Below are positions 60,608 to 64,000 of a DNA stretch of 64,000 nucleotides, piece by piece; positions within the stretch are counted from its first letter, which is position 1, and each line of letters opens with the position of its first letter. This DNA comes from Bdellovibrio sp. (GTDB lineage Bacteria; Bdellovibrionota; Bacteriovoracia; Bacteriovoracales; Bacteriovoracaceae), in the NCBI GenBank assembly GCA_022729855.1, contig DZBG01000004.1:1-64000 (forward strand), in the 5' to 3' direction. Under the pieces are notes generated by a model that was not told the DNA's origin, made no database searches, and saw only the letters and a program-made list of their open reading frames with translations. A program made the position numbers and the translations under genes.

Positions 60608-61633
60608 ATGAACTCATTTATGGCAAAAAACTGGAACGGAATGATTCGTCCAGCTGCTTTAGAAGTAGATACTGAATCGCTTAAAACTAACTACGGTAAG
60701 TTTACAGCAAAACCATTAGAGAGAGGCTACGGGCTTACTCTAGGGAACTCTCTTCGTCGCGTTCTTCTATCTTCACTTCAGGGTGCAGGTATTGTTGCTG
60801 TTAAAATCGATGGTGTTGAACACGAATTCGGTACAATTAACAACATCAAAGAAGAAGTTTCTGAAATCATTCTGAATCTTAAAGAGATTCGTTTCAAAAT
60901 TGCTGACAAAGATGAAGTAACTCTAGTTCTTGAAAAGAACTCAGAGGGAGCTGCAAAAGCATCTGATATTCAAGAAAACTCAAGTGTTAAAGTTCTTAAC
61001 CCTGAACACTCAATCTGTAACGTTTCTTCAGGCGGATCTATCCGTATGGAGCTTAAGATTGCTCGTGGTAAAGGTTATGTGACTGCTCTTGATAATAAAG
61101 AAGCATACGATCTTCCTGTTGGATGGATCTATGTTGATACTCTTTTCTCACCTATACACCGTGTAAATTACACAGTGACTAATGCACGTGTTGGTAAGAG
61201 AACTGATTACGACAGACTTACTCTAGAAGTTTGGACTAATGCTGGTATTGATCCAGTAGATGCAGTTGCTATTTCAGCAAAAATTCTACGTGATCAACTT
61301 GCAGTTTTCCTTAACTTTGAAGATAAGGATGCTCCAGCTGAAGTTAAGCCAACAGCTACTTCTTCTGGTTCTGTTGCTAACGAAGCTCTTCTTAAGCCAG
61401 TTTCTGAGCTTGAGTTGTCAGTTCGTTCAGCTAACTGTTTACAAAACGCTAATATTAAATATATTTACGAACTTGTATCGAAGACTGAAGGTGAAATGCT
61501 TAGAACTAAGAATTTTGGACGTAAATCTCTTAACGAGATCAAAGAAATTCTTACGGCTATGGGACTTGGCCTTGGTATGAAGGTCGACAACATTATGAAG
61601 CAAGTTCAGCAGCAACAACAAAACGCTGAATAA
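60608..61633 (+). CDS. rpoA: RNA polymerase alpha subunit
   Basis: The 341-residue subunit has the dimerising N-domain ([41 protein letters not shown]), a linker rich in Pro/Thr/Ser, and the C-domain ([48 protein letters not shown]) that binds UP elements and activators. A Gln-rich tail ends the chain. ATG 60608 has GGGAG 8 bases upstream; the ATG at residue 5 is an alternative. Confidence 0.98.
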   Translation: MNSFMAKNWNGMIRPAALEVDTESLKTNYGKFTAKPLERGYGLTLGNSLRRVLLSSLQGAGIVAVKIDGVEHEFGTINNIKEEVSEIILNLKEIRFKIADKDEVTLVLEKNSEGAAKASDIQENSSVKVLNPEHSICNVSSGGSIRMELKIARGKGYVTALDNKEAYDLPVGWIYVDTLFSPIHRVNYTVTNARVGKRTDYDRLTLEVWTNAGIDPVDAVAISAKILRDQLAVFLNFEDKDAPAEVKPTATSSGSVANEALLKPVSELELSVRSANCLQNANIKYIYELVSKTEGEMLRTKNFGRKSLNEIKEILTAMGLGLGMKVDNIMKQVQQQQQNAE

Positions 61634-61651
61634 TTCTTTTTAGGAGAATTT

Positions 61652-62008
61652 ATGAGACACGGTAATTACAAATACAAATTAGGCGTTAAGCCACAACACA
61701 GAAAGGCTCTTTTAAAGAACCTTGCTATTGATCTTATCGAGCACGGAAAGATCAAGACAACTGAAACGAAAGCGAAAGCTCTTCGTTCATTCGCTGAGAA
61801 GCTTGTAACAATCGCTAAGATTGATTCAGTTGCTAATCGTCGTCTAGTTTTCACTAAACTAAACAACGCTTCAGCTGTTAAGTTTCTTTTTGAAAATGTT
61901 GCTCCAAAATTTAAGCAAAGACCGGGTGGATACACTCGTATTCTTAAGCTAGCTGATCCACGTGTTGGAGATGGTGCTAAAGAATCGATCATTGCTTTTG
62001 TTGAATAA
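61652..62008 (+). CDS. rplQ: 50S ribosomal protein L17
   Basis: The 118-residue protein begins MRHGNYKYKLGVKPQHRKALLKNLAIDLIEHGKIKTTETKAK and ends with RPGGYTRILKL and a short tail, the L17 pattern. It lies near the tunnel exit. TAGGAGAATTT precedes the ATG; a strong terminator follows. Confidence 0.98.
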   Translation: MRHGNYKYKLGVKPQHRKALLKNLAIDLIEHGKIKTTETKAKALRSFAEKLVTIAKIDSVANRRLVFTKLNNASAVKFLFENVAPKFKQRPGGYTRILKLADPRVGDGAKESIIAFVE

Positions 62009-62034
62009 TTTTTAAAATTATAAAAAACATAAAA

Positions 62035-62067
62035 ACCTTCTCTGGTCATTCGGAGAAGGTTTTTTTA
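62035..62067 (+). terminator. Terminator of the ribosomal protein cluster
   Basis: ACCTTCTC and GAGAAGGT form an 8-bp stem with a 10-base loop, then seven T. The A-run before the stem makes it work on both strands. Confidence 0.9.
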
Positions 62068-62078
62068 TTTTTAGGTCT

Positions 62079-62657
62079 ATGATTTATCGAATTGCTGTTG
62101 TCCTAGTTCTTGTAGGACTTACTATTTTCTACTCAGTTTACCAGTCTCAGTCATTGGAGTCTAAACTGGTGTCAGATTCGGCACAGTCACCAATTTTAAA
62201 AATCCTTCCCTCTACTCAGTTTACAAGTTTAAAAAATGAAGTCTTCTCGCTTGAAAAATTTTATCAAGATGAAAAAGTAGAGCTCCTTTTTGTGCACTTC
62301 TGGGGAACTTGGTGTGGGCCATGTGAAGCGGAACTGCCTGAGCTTCTCCATTTCATTAAAACCTTCGAAAACCGCCCTGGAATCAAGTTTCTCTTAGTAG
62401 CGGTCAATGACGAGGCCCGACTAGTTGAAAAGAAAATGCGGGCCCTTCCTGTGCCTCGTATGAGCAATCTCTACTGGCTTCTAGATAATACAAATGCTCA
62501 TAGAGATGCCTTCGGGACAACTCGTGTTCCTGAGTCTTTTGTCTTTTCTTCAAATAAAACTACTCTCAGAAAATTTCAAGGCCCTCAAGATTGGAATAAA
62601 CCTCTGTTTTTACAAGCATTAGACGAACTCCATCAGTCAAGTATTCATCCCCTGTAA
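62079..62657 (+). CDS. TlpA/ResA-like membrane-anchored thioredoxin
   Basis: A 192-residue protein with an N-terminal membrane anchor (about residues 4-21) and a thioredoxin fold: strand VELLFVHFWGTWCGPCEAELPEL with the redox pair C79/C82, and the cis-proline region TTRVPESFVF. Such proteins reduce or shuffle disulfides in the periplasm, for example in cytochrome c maturation. No cytochrome gene is nearby, so the partner is unknown. The ATG is 11 bases past the terminator's T-run; TTTTTAGGTCT gives a weak ribosome-binding site. Confidence 0.85.
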   Translation: MIYRIAVVLVLVGLTIFYSVYQSQSLESKLVSDSAQSPILKILPSTQFTSLKNEVFSLEKFYQDEKVELLFVHFWGTWCGPCEAELPELLHFIKTFENRPGIKFLLVAVNDEARLVEKKMRALPVPRMSNLYWLLDNTNAHRDAFGTTRVPESFVFSSNKTTLRKFQGPQDWNKPLFLQALDELHQSSIHPL

Positions 62658-62706
62658 ATAAAATAAGCAAAGTTTCCAAAGTTCATGTCAAGAAAATCGT
62701 CAATCT

Positions 62707-62714
62707 GCCGATAA
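62707..62714 (+). promoter_or_regulatory. Sigma-28-like -10 element
   Basis: GCCGATAA is an exact match to the flagellar sigma-28 -10 consensus, 58 bases before the next ATG. The -35 at the expected distance (TCAAGAAA) is only a partial match to TAAAGTTT. Confidence 0.4.
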
Positions 62715-62771
62715 GTTAGACGAACATACGGACAAATGTCCAAGGATTGGCCATTTTTACAGGAGCTTCTC

Positions 62772-64000
62772 ATGATTGATTGGAAAACTATTAAAGACCT
62801 TCACGCAAGTAAGAGCTTAGAAAAAATCATTGGTAATTGGTATGGGCTTGATGTGGTTTATGTAGATCATCAAGGGCGTCCACAATTTGTTAATGATTCA
62901 GCTCATAGTTTTAAGTCACCATTTTTTAAATTACAAATGTCTCAGTCATTCGGACATGATTGGCTAGAAGCCGATATTGAGAAAGTTTTTGAAGCTTTTC
63001 ATTCATCTCAAGAAACAAGTTTTGAGTTTGATGCTTTTTTTCCAGGAACTCATGGCTTTGCTTGCAAAGTAATGGTTGATGGAGACTTTGCAGGAGCGGT
63101 TATGGCCTATCCATATTTCCATGGAGAAGTCACAACTAAAGAGATGGAAAATGTAGTTTCTAAAATGGTTGAGCTTGGCATTGATGTTAATGATGCTAAA
63201 TCTTCTGTTGATAAAGTCAAAAAATTCTCAGGTAGATACTATTCAGAAATGAAAGAGTTGATCTCAATTGTTGCTGATGAAGTAGGAACATTTCATACAG
63301 AAATTTCAAAACGCGAATCAAGAATTAGTGAGCTGAACTCTGAGCTTGGACATAAATTTCGTTACCATAATATCATTGGTAAATCGAAAAAGATGCAAGT
63401 CATCTATAACCTTCTAGGTAAAATTGCGAACTCTGAATCAACAATTCTCATTCAAGGTGAGAACGGAACAGGGAAGGAGATGGTAGCCAAAGCAATTCAT
63501 TATAATTCTCCTCGTAAAGACATGGTTTTCATGGCCGTGAACTGTTCGGCCTTTAACGATAACCTTCTAGACTCTGAACTTTTTGGACACGTAAAAGGAT
63601 CTTTTACGGGTGCTATTAAAGATAAAAAAGGTGTTTTTGAAGTGGCCAATGGTGGAACACTTTTCTTGGATGAGGTTGGTGATATGACACCATCTATGCA
63701 AGTAAAACTCCTTCGTATTCTACAAGAAGGAACATTTATGCAAGTAGGTGCTACGGCCCCTAAAAAAGTAAATGTACGAGTTATTGCAGCTACGAACAAA
63801 CCACTTAAAGAGATGATTGCAAAGGGTGAGTTCAGAGAAGATCTTTATTACAGAATTAACGTGATTAACGTAGGTCTTCCATCACTTCGTGAGCGTCAAG
63901 ATGATATTCCAGTTCTTATGGATTTCTTCTTACAAAAGCGTTGTGAAGAAGTTGGAATGCCACTGAAAACTTTCTCTAAGAAAACGCTTGAGAAAATGAT
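62772..64000 (+). CDS. Sigma-54-dependent transcription activator (cut at window end)
   Basis: The first 409 residues of a protein that runs off the window. An N-terminal sensory region (residues 1-130; YGLDVVYVDHQGRPQFVN looks PocR- or PAS/GAF-like, placement uncertain) is followed by a helical linker and the AAA+ domain: Walker A GENGTGKE (229-236), the sigma-54 contact loop GSFTGA (276-281, Ser in place of the common Ala) and Walker B GGTLFLDE (294-301). It uses ATP to open sigma-54 polymerase at -24/-12 promoters. No receiver domain is present, so it is not a classical response regulator. AGGAG lies 6 bases before the ATG. The DNA-binding end is outside the window. Confidence 0.92.
   Translation, partial: MIDWKTIKDLHASKSLEKIIGNWYGLDVVYVDHQGRPQFVNDSAHSFKSPFFKLQMSQSFGHDWLEADIEKVFEAFHSSQETSFEFDAFFPGTHGFACKVMVDGDFAGAVMAYPYFHGEVTTKEMENVVSKMVELGIDVNDAKSSVDKVKKFSGRYYSEMKELISIVADEVGTFHTEISKRESRISELNSELGHKFRYHNIIGKSKKMQVIYNLLGKIANSESTILIQGENGTGKEMVAKAIHYNSPRKDMVFMAVNCSAFNDNLLDSELFGHVKGSFTGAIKDKKGVFEVANGGTLFLDEVGDMTPSMQVKLLRILQEGTFMQVGATAPKKVNVRVIAATNKPLKEMIAKGEFREDLYYRINVINVGLPSLRERQDDIPVLMDFFLQKRCEEVGMPLKTFSKKTLEKM

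Overview
This window looks like a chromosomal segment from a low-GC Bdellovibrio-and-like predatory bacterium, most probably of the Bacteriovoracaceae (Bacteriovorax/Halobacteriovorax/Peredibacter type). The basis is the AT-rich, Gram-negative gene content (LpxC, BamD, FlgH/FlgI, a TonB-domain protein), a three-helix proteobacterial SecE, and secreted or pilin-like proteins of the kind seen in these predators. The genus is an inference; no rRNA gene is present to test it.

Layout. 1-1.9 kb: end of an AI-2E-type transporter whose 5' edge is abnormal, then bamD and a TPR gene. 1.9-11.1 kb, minus strand: a hook/basal-body operon read flgF-flgG-flgA-flgH-flgI-flgJ-flgM-flgN-flgK-flgL, followed by csrA and fliW, so structural parts, the sigma-28 anti-factor and the CsrA/FliW translational switch are together. 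11.2-15.3 kb: xseB, a class A penicillin-binding protein and a TonB-domain protein. 15.3-18.1 kb, minus: a small orphan and the one-carbon cluster folD-gcvT-gcvH. 18.1-21.7 kb: a small membrane protein, a secreted metzincin-like protease and ruvC-ruvA-ruvB. 21.7-25.6 kb: two divergent paralogues with identical-style prepilin N-termini; one continues into Cys-rich fibre repeats and a phage tail-spike S74 chaperone domain. 25.7-30.2 kb: a secreted DUF4430-like protein, lpxC, a small secreted protein, proS and an rlmB-like methyltransferase.

30.2-62.0 kb is the translation/transcription supercluster: tRNA-Thr-Tyr-Gly-Thr, tuf, tRNA-Trp, secE-nusG, rplKAJL, rpoBC, rpsL-rpsG-fusA-tuf, the S10 and spc ribosomal protein genes through secY-adk-infA-rpmJ, and rpsM-rpsK-rpoA-rplQ. 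The two tuf genes read as identical apart from one base. rpsD and rpmG are missing from their common positions. RNA structures visible in the leaders include two matching L1-type sites (before rplK and rplA), an L10 leader with a hidden Shine-Dalgarno, and an rplL-rpoB attenuator-like hairpin. After the rplQ terminator come a TlpA-like thioredoxin and a sigma-54 activator cut by the window end.

The best candidate for an undescribed system is the divergent prepilin/tail-fibre pair at 21737-25636: a class III signal and pilin core fused to variable, phage-like adhesive ends, suggesting pilus-displayed recognition fibres. All functions here are read from sequence and remembered family features; no searches were run.
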